Counted from the stretch's first letter, positions 43,946 to 51,946 are shown. The stretch is DNA of 64,000 nucleotides from an uncultured Oscillospiraceae bacterium (GCA_934569225.1 CAKTKC010000006.1:1-64000), one strand, 5' to 3'. Numbers and translations: made by a program. The notes: generated from the sequence alone by a model not told the origin.

Positions 43946-44788
43946 TCAGTGCTCCCGCGTCTCATACCGCAGCGGCACCCCGTACACCGTCTCATAGGTC
44001 TCCCGGCAGAAATCTTCCGTTTTCTGCCGAAGCTGTTCCCGGGCGGCGGGGCGGGACAGGGTCTCGTCCGGCCAGATGGGGGCGCCTAAGTGGGGCGTGT
44101 ATTCCTGCACCGGGAACCCGTCGCCGCCGACCAAATCGCTGTCCGCCATCGTGATGAAGCACGGCACCACCGGCACGCGGTTCTTCAGCGCCATGTCAAA
44201 GGCGCCGGGCTTCAGGGGCTTGGGCTTGCGGTAGTTCCACCACATGCTCTGTTCCGGGTAGATCAGCAGGCAGTTGCCCTCCGACAGCACCCGGTCTACC
44301 GCCCGGAGGAACTTCTTCATGGTCTGCATATTGGAGCTGAGGGGAAGGGTGTTGCAGCTGCGCATGAGAAAGCCGTAAAAGCCGGGGAAACTGGTGTAGT
44401 TCCCCTCCCGGATCACCCGGTACATCCGCTTGGGATGCTTCGACGCGTCAAACACCTTCTGCATGATAAAGCTGTCCATGGGGTGAAAATGGTTGCAGGT
44501 GATCACCGCGCCCTGTACCCCGGCCAGATGCTCCAGCCCCTCGGTTTTGCGCAGAATAAGCTCCTTTTTCCGCCGCAGATTCCAGAAATACAGGTACGCC
44601 GCCCCAAAGGCCGCCGCCCGCCTGCATTCTGCGGAAAAACGCCTGTCCGCGTACTCGATTTCCTCCGGCAGCAGGACGCGGCTGGGAGGATCGTTTTCCA
44701 CATCCTCGTCGAAGCGCCCCTCCCGCTCATACTGGGCGATCTTTTCCAGGATAGCGAGACGTTCCGGGGACTTGGGGACATTCTTCAT
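43946..44788 (-). CDS. Lysophospholipid acyltransferase family protein (PlsC-like), second
   Basis: 280 residues. The acyltransferase core has the HX4D motif in ITCNHFHPMDSF, a lysophosphatidate-type block FYGFLMRSCNTLPL, and LIYPEQSMWW in place of the usual EGTR block. The charged N-terminal 60 residues (PERLAILEKIAQYEREGRFD) are unusual for PlsC. There is no clear signal, but one hydrophobic patch (AFGAAYLYFW) could sit on the membrane. The ATG overlaps the upstream GT8 stop (ATGA). It is last in the cassette and probably adds an acyl chain to a glycolipid or glycan made by the GT8 enzymes. Confidence 0.85.
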   Translation of the reverse strand: MKNVPKSPERLAILEKIAQYEREGRFDEDVENDPPSRVLLPEEIEYADRRFSAECRRAAAFGAAYLYFWNLRRKKELILRKTEGLEHLAGVQGAVITCNHFHPMDSFIMQKVFDASKHPKRMYRVIREGNYTSFPGFYGFLMRSCNTLPLSSNMQTMKKFLRAVDRVLSEGNCLLIYPEQSMWWNYRKPKPLKPGAFDMALKNRVPVVPCFITMADSDLVGGDGFPVQEYTPHLGAPIWPDETLSRPAAREQLRQKTEDFCRETYETVYGVPLRYETREH

Positions 44789-45723
44789 ACGTTCACCACC
44801 CGCCTGATCTTCCAGCGGATCAGCATGTTCGCCGTCCGCTTTCTGGCCTGCCGTTTGCCCATGGCGATCAGATGCGTGGTCTCCTCGGCGGAGCGGGCGA
44901 CCTGCCATTCGGTGTACCCTTCCCGAACCTCGCGGATTTCCGCGAGATAGCCGGAACGCTCTGCGTAGTCCCAGAACACGTCGCCGAAGGCCACATCGTC
45001 CCGGTGCCAGGGCTTGAAGTCCAGATTGTAGTGAATGAGCTTGGGGGCGTTCGTGTGGATGTCGCAGGGCATGGTGTTCCACTCGAAGCCCACGTACTCC
45101 ACCCGGTTCTTGCAGATGACGTTCAGATAGTCCTGATCCTGGGCAACCTGGAAGGTGACGCTTTGCAGCAGGCGGAGGAACACGTTCAGAAAATCGCACT
45201 CCCGCATGGCATCCAGATTCATCAGCAGCACGCCGGCGTTGAAGTAATGATCCGCCGCCACCCGCAGGCGCTTCTTGGTGTACAGCGCCAGCGCCGGGAT
45301 GGAACCGACCACACTGTCTGGGATTGCCCCCACCAGATTGTCCTCCAAGTCCACGTCGTACAGCTCCGACACGTCCCCCAGCAGCACCACGTCGCTGTCC
45401 AGATACAGCGCCTTGTCCAGCTGGGGAAAGAGATCGGGGATGAACAGGCGGTAGTAGGTGGATTTGGAATAGTAGTCCCGGGTGTGGAGCTTGTCGGCAA
45501 ACTGCTCCACGGCCTGGGTGATGTCGATAAATTCCATGGTGAAGCCCTCGGAGGCGAAGGATTCGGTCAGCCGCCGGATATTCTCCGGATCCAGGCCGGT
45601 GTGGAGGATCCGCAGGGCGTAATCCCGCTTGGGGTTGCAGTTTTCCTTCAGGGACGTGAGCGTCACCGCGAGGAAGGGAACGTAGGCGTTGTCACAGGCG
45701 AAAAATAAGTTGACGGGGTTCAT
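44785..45723 (-). CDS. GT8 family glycosyltransferase, second
   Basis: 312 residues, fold GT-A. N-terminal NLFFACDNAYVPFLAVTLTS binds nucleotide, the metal-binding DxD is in ALYLDSDVVLLGD, and YFNAGVLLMNLDAMRE with DQDYLNVI are GT8 hallmarks (retaining, UDP-glucose or UDP-galactose). A C-terminal basic region (KRQARKRTANMLIRWKIRR) may bind membrane lipids. Both ends overlap neighbours by four bases. It probably elongates the product of the first GT8 enzyme. Confidence 0.9.
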   Translation of the reverse strand: MNPVNLFFACDNAYVPFLAVTLTSLKENCNPKRDYALRILHTGLDPENIRRLTESFASEGFTMEFIDITQAVEQFADKLHTRDYYSKSTYYRLFIPDLFPQLDKALYLDSDVVLLGDVSELYDVDLEDNLVGAIPDSVVGSIPALALYTKKRLRVAADHYFNAGVLLMNLDAMRECDFLNVFLRLLQSVTFQVAQDQDYLNVICKNRVEYVGFEWNTMPCDIHTNAPKLIHYNLDFKPWHRDDVAFGDVFWDYAERSGYLAEIREVREGYTEWQVARSAEETTHLIAMGKRQARKRTANMLIRWKIRRVVNV

Positions 45724-46538
45724 TGCAGGTTCTCCTTTATGGACAGATATTCATTCAGGATGTCATCGAAGCAGGTGTAGCCGAAGCGCTTGCGCACCTT
45801 CTCCACCTGCCATTGCTTGATGTTCTCCGTGTGGGGATAGGGGGTGTAAAACAGCCGTTTGGAAAAATGCCGGATCACGGTGTGGCCGTGGAGGAACTTC
45901 TGGTCGTTGAACCGCTGGGGCAGAAGGCGGCGGGATGTGGTGGAGCGGATCAGCGCGGACTGATCCGCGAACATCAGCTTTTTCGTCCGAAGCAGCTCCC
46001 GGGCTTTTTCAAAAATCCCGGTCTCGCGGCACCGCTTCATATTGAACAGAAGCACACCGGCATTGATGTAGTTGGGGTTAATCAGGTATTTCCCGTAATG
46101 ATCCCGGGCGGCGGCGTACTCCACGGTTTCCACGTCCAGATCGTAAAGCAGGCCGATGTCCTTGCAGACCATGATGTCCGCGTCCAAATACAGCAGCTTG
46201 TCCGGCATGGGCAAAAGATCTGCCAGCAGCCGCAGCAGGGTGTAGGGGGAACAGTAGCAGCCCTCGTTGGCGTTGTGCTTCAGATGCTGCTCGTAAAGCG
46301 CCGTGACGTCATAGAGCTTCACGTAGGTGTCGGGGTTGTGGCGGCGCAGCGCCGTCTCAATGATGTCCGCGTGGCGCTGGGTCATGGGAAGGTAATCGGG
46401 GGAAACCCGGGTCAGCGCCATGGTGAAAATGTGGATGGTCAGCGGCCTGGGCGCGTCCAGCCGGCGCACAATGGACAGGCTAGACGTCAGCACGCCGTCG
46501 AACACCTTGTCGTTGCCGCAATACAGGATATCGGTCAC
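45720..46538 (-). CDS. GT8 family glycosyltransferase, first
   Basis: 272 residues. It has N-terminal MTDILYCGNDKVFDGVLTSS, DxD in LLYLDADIMVCKD, then NYINAGVLLFNMKRCRE, ADQSALI and LPQRFNDQKF, typical of GT8. Retaining sugar transfer from UDP-sugar is expected; the acceptor is unknown. The start overlaps the stop of the upstream acyltransferase gene and the end overlaps the second GT8, each by four bases. Confidence 0.9.
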   Translation of the reverse strand: MTDILYCGNDKVFDGVLTSSLSIVRRLDAPRPLTIHIFTMALTRVSPDYLPMTQRHADIIETALRRHNPDTYVKLYDVTALYEQHLKHNANEGCYCSPYTLLRLLADLLPMPDKLLYLDADIMVCKDIGLLYDLDVETVEYAAARDHYGKYLINPNYINAGVLLFNMKRCRETGIFEKARELLRTKKLMFADQSALIRSTTSRRLLPQRFNDQKFLHGHTVIRHFSKRLFYTPYPHTENIKQWQVEKVRKRFGYTCFDDILNEYLSIKENLQ

Positions 46539-47332
46539 GTGTTTTCCTCTTTCTTCACATATCGGATGTATTCGTAGTCACTTTCCTTACTCCGGCTGAC
46601 CATGGCCTTGTAGATCTCATCCCGCAGCGCCTGGGCTCTGGCTCTGGGGGGAAGACTGTGGTCGGGGTAGAAGGGGCCGTCCAGATACGTCACCGTCCGG
46701 GGCTTCCGGTCGAAGCGGCGGCGGTGGTAGGTGGTGGTCAGGACGAAGCTGGGAACGTCCAGCTCCACGGGGTACTTCATGGATGTGGCGGGGAAATCCC
46801 GGATGCCGGTATAGTACGGCCAGATGTGGGCTTCCGGATAGACCATGATGAAGCTGCCCTCTCCGATCCGGGTGCGGATGGCATCCAGGAAGGAACGCAT
46901 GGCTTTTATGTTGGAGGGAAGGGGGAGAGCGCCCAGGTACGGCGTGATCTTTCCCAGCACCGGCATGGAGACGTTGTTGGGGTGGACGATCATGTAGACG
47001 CTTTTGGGAAACAGCGCCAGATTGGGAAGAAACGGGTCGCCCACCTGCTGGGTGTGGTTGCCGTAAACGAAGCAGCCGGTCTTGCCGACCGCTTTCAGCA
47101 CCTGCCGGTTTTCAAAGGTCGCGTGGAGCGCCAGCTTGCAGTACAGGAATGCCGCAGGCATGGCAAACAGGCGATAGGCGATGAATCTTGCCGCCTTCCA
47201 CCCGGGGCGGGGGTCAATGTACCGGTAGCTCTCGTCAATGCGCCGGGGCTCGATCTCGGCGGAGGAAAACTCGTCGGTTCGCTCGTCGGTGTAATATACG
47301 GTTCTGATGGGCGCGGGGGGTTGCGTTTTCAT
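46535..47332 (-). CDS. Lysophospholipid acyltransferase family protein (PlsC-like), first
   Basis: 265 residues. The core is FVYGNHTQQVGDPFLPNLAL, where the His and Asp are five residues apart (HX5D) instead of the usual four. Blocks GKITPYLGALPLPSNIKAM and FIMVYPEAHIWPYY follow. One hydrophobic N-terminal segment (FIAYRLFAMPAAFLYCKLAL) suggests membrane binding. The ATG at 47332 is preferred to 47344 because GGAG lies six bases before it. The promoter at 47395-47367 drives this first gene of the four-gene cassette. Confidence 0.85.
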   Translation of the reverse strand: MKTQPPAPIRTVYYTDERTDEFSSAEIEPRRIDESYRYIDPRPGWKAARFIAYRLFAMPAAFLYCKLALHATFENRQVLKAVGKTGCFVYGNHTQQVGDPFLPNLALFPKSVYMIVHPNNVSMPVLGKITPYLGALPLPSNIKAMRSFLDAIRTRIGEGSFIMVYPEAHIWPYYTGIRDFPATSMKYPVELDVPSFVLTTTYHRRRFDRKPRTVTYLDGPFYPDHSLPPRARAQALRDEIYKAMVSRSKESDYEYIRYVKKEENT

Positions 47333-47366
47333 AAGGTGCTCCATCCAAATCTTCAGAGTGTGTCAT

Positions 47367-47395
47367 AGTCTACCGTCAAAGTTTCCAAAAGTCAA
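47367..47395 (-). promoter_or_regulatory. Promoter of the acyltransferase/GT8 cassette
   Basis: On the minus strand TTGACT (47395-47390) and TAGACT (47372-47367), 17 bases apart. Confidence 0.7.
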
Positions 47396-47538
47396 GGAGC
47401 TTCGGCTCCCCCACGCTCTACCCGCGCGTCCCGGCCTACCCCGCCGGTAGAATGGGGAAACTGCGGCTCTACCGGGGGTTCTACCGGCAGGGGAATCGGA
47501 TTTTGCGGGGTTTTCGGCGGCATATCCGGTCTGGACGC

Positions 47539-47576
47539 AAAAAATGGAGCCGTACTGCCCTGCGCAGCGCGGCTCC
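47539..47576 (-). terminator. Terminator of the small-gene operon
   Basis: GGAGCCG and CGGCTCC close a GC-rich hairpin, followed on the minus strand by ATTTTTTGCG. Between this and the cassette promoter (47396-47538) is GC-rich sequence with no gene seen. Confidence 0.75.
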
Positions 47577-47605
47577 GGTGATTTTCCAGAAAATGGAAGC
47601 TCTCC

Positions 47606-47848
47606 CTAATATTTCAGGTACCGCCTGAGCTTGGCCTCCGCCCGCTTCAGCGTCCGGCAGACGGTGCTTTTGTTCACGCCCCGGTCTGCGGCGATCTGGG
47701 TCAGGGTCTGCTCCTGAAAATAAAAGGCGATGAGGGTCTCCCGCTGCAAGGGGGTCAGTTCCTCCTGCATCACCCGCTGCACCCGCTTCAGCTGCACCTC
47801 CCGGGGCAGCCGGGGGCCGAGGTAGCCCTCATACAGTATATTTTTCAT
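47606..47848 (-). CDS. Sigma-70 region-4-like small DNA-binding protein
   Basis: 80 residues. The C-terminal half ELTPLQRETLIAFYFQEQTL, then TQIAADRGVNKSTVCRTLKR, is a sigma region 4 helix-turn-helix; the C terminus KLRRYLKY is basic. Region 2 is absent, so it cannot be a complete sigma factor. Similar short proteins occur in phages and integrated elements. It overlaps the 77-residue gene upstream by 20 bases. Confidence 0.8.
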   Translation of the reverse strand: MKNILYEGYLGPRLPREVQLKRVQRVMQEELTPLQRETLIAFYFQEQTLTQIAADRGVNKSTVCRTLKRAEAKLRRYLKY

Positions 47849-48062
47849 TCCGGTAGTACCCCCTGTCGTAGTAGTGAGCCGTCAGCTCCGCCAGTTCGTT
47901 CATCTGGGTCAGCATGGGGGTCAGTTCCGCAATGCGGCGCTTGCAGCGCCAGATTTCCTCCGGGTCGTCCGTGGCCGCCAGCAGCAGCCGAAGCTCCCGC
48001 AGCCGCCGTCGCAGGGGGACGGCGGCTTCCTCGTAGCACACGCTCAGCTCTGCCAGCGTCAT
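47829..48062 (-). CDS. Small helical protein of unknown function
   Basis: 77 residues, strongly charged and helical throughout: LRRRLRELRLLLAATDDPEE, then a Met-rich stretch LTPMLTQMNELAELTAHYYD and a Tyr-rich tail RGYYRN. I recognise no family. It overlaps the zinc-ribbon gene by four bases (ATGA) and the sigma-like gene by 20. The regular charge pattern suggests a coiled coil or a binding partner for one of its neighbours. Confidence 0.7.
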   Translation of the reverse strand: MTLAELSVCYEEAAVPLRRRLRELRLLLAATDDPEEIWRCKRRIAELTPMLTQMNELAELTAHYYDRGYYRNEKYTV

Positions 48063-48193
48063 AGCGCGTCTCCTTCACAGCAGCGGCAGATGCCCTCCGG
48101 CGCGTAGCACTCGCCGCCGCATTTTTCACACAGACACACAGGCTTTTCCGCCTGCGCGTCTATGTACAGCATGGGTTCCAGGAATCGGATCAT
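48059..48193 (-). CDS. Small zinc-ribbon protein
   Basis: 44 residues. Two knuckles, CLCEKCGGEC and GICRCCEGD, form a putative zinc ribbon after the N-terminal MIRFLEPMLYIDAQ. The ATG at 48193 has AGAGG upstream. A longer frame reaching 48256 has no site and is rejected. It is first of three overlapping genes, divergent from the XRE regulator. The length is below usual annotation limits, but codon use and the Cys pattern are convincing. Confidence 0.7.
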   Translation of the reverse strand: MIRFLEPMLYIDAQAEKPVCLCEKCGGECYAPEGICRCCEGDAL

Positions 48194-48417
48194 AAGAATC
48201 GACCTCTTTCGTAAGAAATGTAGGGTATCTAGGCAATAACCTGTCGAAATTGGCATTCTTTTTTTCGCATAATTTCCCAGCTATTTCCATGGAAACAGCA
48301 TACCACACGCTATGTGTAATGTCCGTCGAAATGTGTAGGCGTCTTTATTCCCCTGTTTTTTCACTTTTTTTGTGGTATCCTTGCGCTAACCAATATCAGG
48401 AAAGAAGTGGTCATCAT

Positions 48418-48756
48418 ATGTTGGGAACCCGGATTGCGGCGCTGCGCCGGGAGGCGGGGTTAAGTCAGGCGGAGCTGGCGCAGCGGCTGCAGGTCAGTCC
48501 AAGCGCACTGGGGATGTACGAGCAGGAGCGGCGGGAGCCGTCCATGCAGACTCTCGTGAAGCTGTCACGGGAGCTGGGCGTCACCACGGACTATCTGCTC
48601 ACGGGAACCCCGGCGGAAAAGGAGCGGGAAGAGCTGGAGGAAATGCTGCTGGGTCGTATCCGCGCCGCAGACCAGCGGCTGGAGCAGCGCCGGGAGCGTC
48701 CCTTCTCCCGGGAAGAGCTGGCGGTTCTGTTTGCCGCCATGTTAATGGAAGAGTAA
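48418..48756 (+). CDS. XRE-family transcriptional regulator
   Basis: 112 residues. The N-terminal helix-turn-helix IAALRREAGLSQAELAQRLQ, then VSPSALGMYEQERREPSMQT, is a Cro/C1-type domain. A short helical C terminus rich in Glu/Arg follows (KEREELEEMLLGRIRAADQR). The ATG at 48418 follows AAAGAAGTGG; a longer frame to 48250 is not supported. The divergent region 48194-48417 holds two copies of GTCGAAAT (near 48243 and 48324) that could be operators controlling the small-gene operon. Confidence 0.88.
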   Translation: MLGTRIAALRREAGLSQAELAQRLQVSPSALGMYEQERREPSMQTLVKLSRELGVTTDYLLTGTPAEKEREELEEMLLGRIRAADQRLEQRRERPFSREELAVLFAAMLMEE

Positions 48757-48765
48757 GGATTATTG

Positions 48766-48794
48766 TTGACTGTCCCGTCCGGATTCGCTATGAT
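48766..48794 (+). promoter_or_regulatory. Promoter of tadA
   Basis: TTGACT (48766-48771) and TATGAT (48789-48794), 17 bases apart, ten bases after the XRE stop. Confidence 0.75.
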
Positions 48795-48816
48795 TATCCC
48801 AAAAGGAGGGATCGTC

Positions 48817-49305
48817 ATGGAAGACGCGTATTTTATGGACGAAGCGCTTGCTCTGGCGCGGGAGGCCGCGGCGGACGGCGAGGTGCCGGTGGGCTGTGTG
48901 ATCGTCCGGGGGGACACCATCGTCGGCCGGGGACGCAACCGCCGGGAGACGGACAAGTCCGCCCTTGCCCACGCGGAGGTGGAGGCCATCGGGGAAGCCT
49001 GCCGGCGTTTGGGGGGCTGGCGGCTGTGGGAGTGTACGCTGTACGTGACGCTGGAGCCATGCCCCATGTGCGCCGGAGCTATCATCAACGCCCGGATTCC
49101 AAGGGTGGTCTACGGCGCTTCCGACCGGAAGTGCGGCGCGGTGAATTCGGTGTGCAGTCTGTTTTCCATGGCGTTCAACCATCACCCGCAAGTGGAAAGC
49201 GGCGTCCGGGAAGCCGAGTGCGGGGCGCTGCTGACGGAGTTTTTTCGTAATCTCCGGGTGGAGCTGCGTTCCAGACCCAAATGGAAGCCGGGGAGCAATC
49301 AATAG
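48817..49305 (+). CDS. tadA: tRNA-specific adenosine deaminase
   Basis: 162 residues. The zinc deaminase motifs are HAEVEAI with catalytic Glu, and PCPMCAGAIINARI. VPVGCVIVRGDTIVGRGRNR matches the substrate-binding strand. It deaminates A34 to inosine in tRNA-Arg(ACG). The ATG at 48817 has AAGGAGGG upstream; a frame back to 48763 crosses the promoter and is rejected. Confidence 0.93.
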   Translation: MEDAYFMDEALALAREAAADGEVPVGCVIVRGDTIVGRGRNRRETDKSALAHAEVEAIGEACRRLGGWRLWECTLYVTLEPCPMCAGAIINARIPRVVYGASDRKCGAVNSVCSLFSMAFNHHPQVESGVREAECGALLTEFFRNLRVELRSRPKWKPGSNQ

Positions 49306-49373
49306 GCTTTCTCGCGTCATTTTTCGACGCTGGCGAGGTTTTTCGACATTTCTTTACGTAAGGGGGGCGGCGT

Positions 49374-50357
49374 ATGGGCAGCAGAACGCTGCGGGTGGGC
49401 ACGGCAGCAATTCTTTGCGCCCTGACCCTGCGGGCGTTTGCTTCGGGATTTCCTGAGAAGCTTCTGTCCTGGCTGACAAGCCCGGATACCGCCGCATTCC
49501 TGATCTATTTAGAAACCGGACGAGACGTCCGGTTTTCGCCGTCTCAGGAGGCTTTTTCGGTGGATTTCGTGGAATCTCCGCCCCCTGCGGCACCGCAGCC
49601 CACCGAGCCGCCCCTTCCGTCCTTTTCTGACCCGGAAATGGTGAAGCTGTACTGCGCCTGCTCCGTCAGCCCGGATATCGGGGCGCTGATGGAGAAGCCT
49701 TTGAGCTGGGATTTGACCGGCGAAAAGCCCACGGTGCTGATTGTCCACACCCACTCCACGGAAAGCTACACCCGCCGGGGCGAAGCCTATACCGAAACCT
49801 CTTCCTACCGGACGCTGGACGACAATTTCAACATGCTCTCCATCGGCCGCCGGGTGCAGGCGCTTCTGGGGGAGAACGGCATTGTCGCCATCCAGGACAC
49901 GTCCCTCCACGACTACCCGTCCTATAATGGCTCTTATGTAGACGCCCGGAAGTCCATCAAAAAGCTGCTGGAGGAATACCCCACAATTCAGATGGTGCTC
50001 GACCTCCACCGGGACGCCTCCGGCGGGGCAAGCCAGATGCGCACCCTTGCCAAGGTAGATGGCCACGACAGCGCCCAGCTGATGATCGTCGTGGGCACGA
50101 ATTACGACACCTGGGAGGAAAATCTCTCCCTGGCGCTGAAGCTCCACGCCCAGCTGGAAACGGCCTGCCCCGGAATCACCCGTCCGTTACAGCTGCGCGG
50201 CCAGCGGTTCAACGAGGACTTGTCCCCCGGCGGACTGCTGATCGAGGTAGGCGCCGCCGGGAATTCCCACGACGAGGCGCTGACCGCCGCCGGGGAACTG
50301 GCGAAGGCCATTATCGCGCTGGCGAAGGGCACTCAGCCATTGGACGAAGAAGAATAA
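49374..50357 (+). CDS. spoIIP: Stage II sporulation protein P
   Basis: 327 residues. A hydrophobic N-terminal anchor (VGTAAILCALTLRAFASG) precedes a Pro-rich linker and the SpoIIP amidase/endopeptidase domain: VLIVHTHSTESYT with zinc-binding His, LDDNFNMLSIGRRV, VLDLHRDASGG and the catalytic Glu in LLIEVGAAGNSHDEALT. It degrades peptidoglycan during engulfment of the forespore, so the organism belongs to a spore-forming lineage. AGGGGGGCGG precedes the ATG. SpoIID and SpoIIM genes are not in the window. The gene is shorter than B. subtilis SpoIIP (401). Confidence 0.92.
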   Translation: MGSRTLRVGTAAILCALTLRAFASGFPEKLLSWLTSPDTAAFLIYLETGRDVRFSPSQEAFSVDFVESPPPAAPQPTEPPLPSFSDPEMVKLYCACSVSPDIGALMEKPLSWDLTGEKPTVLIVHTHSTESYTRRGEAYTETSSYRTLDDNFNMLSIGRRVQALLGENGIVAIQDTSLHDYPSYNGSYVDARKSIKKLLEEYPTIQMVLDLHRDASGGASQMRTLAKVDGHDSAQLMIVVGTNYDTWEENLSLALKLHAQLETACPGITRPLQLRGQRFNEDLSPGGLLIEVGAAGNSHDEALTAAGELAKAIIALAKGTQPLDEEE

Positions 50358-50385
50358 GCACACCGCACAGATTTGCTGGATGGCT

Positions 50386-50570
50386 GTAAAACAGTGATGG
50401 AGCATATCGGTAAAGATACGCTCCATTTCTCGTTCCAACATATGCAGCCCCTTGGCTCCCCCTTTGGGGGAACTGTCACCGAAGGTGACTGAGAGGGCAT
50501 TGCACCCTGGTATACCCTCTCCGTCCTCGCTTCGCTCGTCCACCTCTCCCAAAGGGAGAGGCAAGGGGGT
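50386..50570 (-). repeat. Composite hairpin repeat family C, copy 3 (inverted)
   Basis: Inverted relative to copies 1 and 2. Reading the minus strand it starts CCCCCTTGCCTCTCCC and ends with the GGAGCGTATC hairpin and CACTGTTTTAC. It lies between the convergent spoIIP and DUF4363 genes. Confidence 0.88.
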
Positions 50571-50585
50571 TGCTTGCTGCGGCAT

Positions 50586-50966
50586 TTAAAACAAATTCCA
50601 CCAGGACGCCCCATGCGCCTGACCCATGGCTTCCACCTTCCGGGAAAGGGCGGCGCACCCGGCAGCAAAGTCCGTTTCCTCCCGGGCGGCGGCGTAGACC
50701 TCCACCTCGGCAAACAGGGCGTCGATCTCCTCCATGGGCGTGTGATCGGCAAAGCAGGCGCCCAGATGGCGGCTGCGCCCCCATGCTTCCCGCGCCTGAA
50801 GCATCAGCGCTTCTCCCTGCGCCATGTCTCCCTGAAGCGCCGTCTTTGCGGCGTTTTCCAGATCCCTTGCGATTGGCTCATGGCACTTGGCCATGCCCCA
50901 TGTGGCGGCAATGCCCCCGGCCAGAAGAACCAGAAGCAGCACAAATCCGATCCAACTGCGTTTCAT
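50586..50966 (-). CDS. DUF4363 membrane-anchored protein
   Basis: 126 residues. One N-terminal transmembrane segment (WIGFVLLLVLLAGGIAATWG) anchors a helical outer domain (ARDLENAAKTALQGDMAQGE). This matches DUF4363, usually encoded beside DUF421 proteins in Firmicutes. The ATG at 50966 lies within the end of the DUF421 gene (ATGA overlap), with AAAGGAG upstream. Its role is unknown. Confidence 0.85.
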   Translation of the reverse strand: MKRSWIGFVLLLVLLAGGIAATWGMAKCHEPIARDLENAAKTALQGDMAQGEALMLQAREAWGRSRHLGACFADHTPMEEIDALFAEVEVYAAAREETDFAAGCAALSRKVEAMGQAHGASWWNLF

Positions 50967-51640
50967 CTGCCGTACTCCTTTCCCAGCCACACGACCTTGT
51001 TCCCGGCGTCCACCGTCAGCAGCAGGGTGTCCGCGATTTCCGCGCGGTGCTCCTGCAAAACCTGTTTCAGCCAGGCTTCATCCTTCCCGGCCTTGCCCAG
51101 GTTTTCCCGGGACAGGAAGCCGTCCTCCACGATGGTCACAGGGAGAAACTGTGGCTTGGGATGGATGCCCGCGTCCTTGGCACTGGCGGGACGCTCCTTG
51201 GGGAAGGGAAATACGGACAGATTCCCGTCGGTTTCCAGAATGGCGTACTGCACGGCGGTGATATCCAGCACGTCCTTTTCCCGCAGATGTCCCGTCAGCT
51301 CGTCCAGGGTGACCCGGGTGCGGCGGAGATTGTCCTGCACCAGCTTCCCGTTTTCAATCAGGATTACCGGCTTGCCGCACAGCAGCTGCCGGAACTTCGC
51401 GCTGTACAAAATCAATCCGGACAGCACAAGTTCCGACCCCAGAACCGTCAGGATCGGCACCAGCCCGGAATACAGGGGGATCGCCCCGTCCTGCATGGGA
51501 ATTGCCGCCAGATTTGCCAGCAGCATGGTCACCACGAATTCCGTCGGCTCCATCTCCCCAATCTGCCGCTTGCCCATCAGCCGGACGCAGACGATCAGCA
51601 CCAGATACAGCGCGATGGTACGCACATAAGACATAATCAA
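50963..51640 (-). CDS. DUF421 (YetF-type) membrane protein
   Basis: 225 residues. Three N-terminal transmembrane helices include the family motif RLMGKRQIGEMEPTEFVVTM. Two DUF421 cytoplasmic domains follow, with GKPVILIENGKLVQDNLRRT and DNLSV-like segments (ETDGNLSVFPF). Homologues such as YetF/YkjA affect spore or membrane properties, but the mechanism is unknown. The start is either TTG at 51640 (GAGGTG seven bases upstream) or ATG at 51634. It is coupled to the DUF4363 gene by a four-base overlap. Confidence 0.9.
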   Translation of the reverse strand: MIMSYVRTIALYLVLIVCVRLMGKRQIGEMEPTEFVVTMLLANLAAIPMQDGAIPLYSGLVPILTVLGSELVLSGLILYSAKFRQLLCGKPVILIENGKLVQDNLRRTRVTLDELTGHLREKDVLDITAVQYAILETDGNLSVFPFPKERPASAKDAGIHPKPQFLPVTIVEDGFLSRENLGKAGKDEAWLKQVLQEHRAEIADTLLLTVDAGNKVVWLGKEYGR

Positions 51641-51690
51641 AACCCGTCACCTCTTTGAAGTAGCTTCCCCAAAAGGCGGCGGGATATACG

Positions 51691-51724
51691 AAAAATCTCC
51701 CGGACGGCTGCGCCATCCGGGAGA
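51691..51724 (-). terminator. Terminator after cooT
   Basis: TCTCCCGGACGG and CCATCCGGGAGA (one mismatch) form a stem; ATTTTTCG follows on the minus strand. It begins five bases after the cooT stop. Confidence 0.85.
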
Positions 51725-51728
51725 AAAA

Positions 51729-51926
51729 TCATGCGGGAATGTTCTCTTTCACAACGGCGACACCGTCCACCAGATTCGCCATTTCCAGCGTACCCTCCAC
51801 GGCCATCTGGCGCTCCATCAGGTCGGTGAGGATCACCATGCCGTCCCGGCACTCGATCTTCATGACGTTGCGCATCATGACCGTTTCCGGGGTGAGCTTG
51901 TTTTTATAAACGGTAGAAAGACACAT
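51729..51926 (-). CDS. cooT: CooT-family nickel-binding protein
   Basis: 65 residues. It starts MCLSTVYKNK, where Cys2 is the Ni(II) ligand known in CooT, followed by a small SH3-like barrel (MKIECRDGMVILTDL, LEMANLVDGVAVVKENI). CooT supplies nickel to carbon-monoxide dehydrogenase in some bacteria, but many genomes, as here, carry it without a CODH nearby. AAAGGAGGG precedes the ATG. Repeat A2 (51947-52166) separates it from the His-rich gene; removing A2 would leave the two as one operon. A terminator follows. Confidence 0.82.
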   Translation of the reverse strand: MCLSTVYKNKLTPETVMMRNVMKIECRDGMVILTDLMERQMAVEGTLEMANLVDGVAVVKENIPA

Positions 51927-51946
51927 TGTCTATCCCTCCTTTACTT

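Noticed and set aside
47606-48756. Possible prophage
   Set aside because: Only small regulatory genes are present; no integrase, structural, lysis gene or attachment site was seen.
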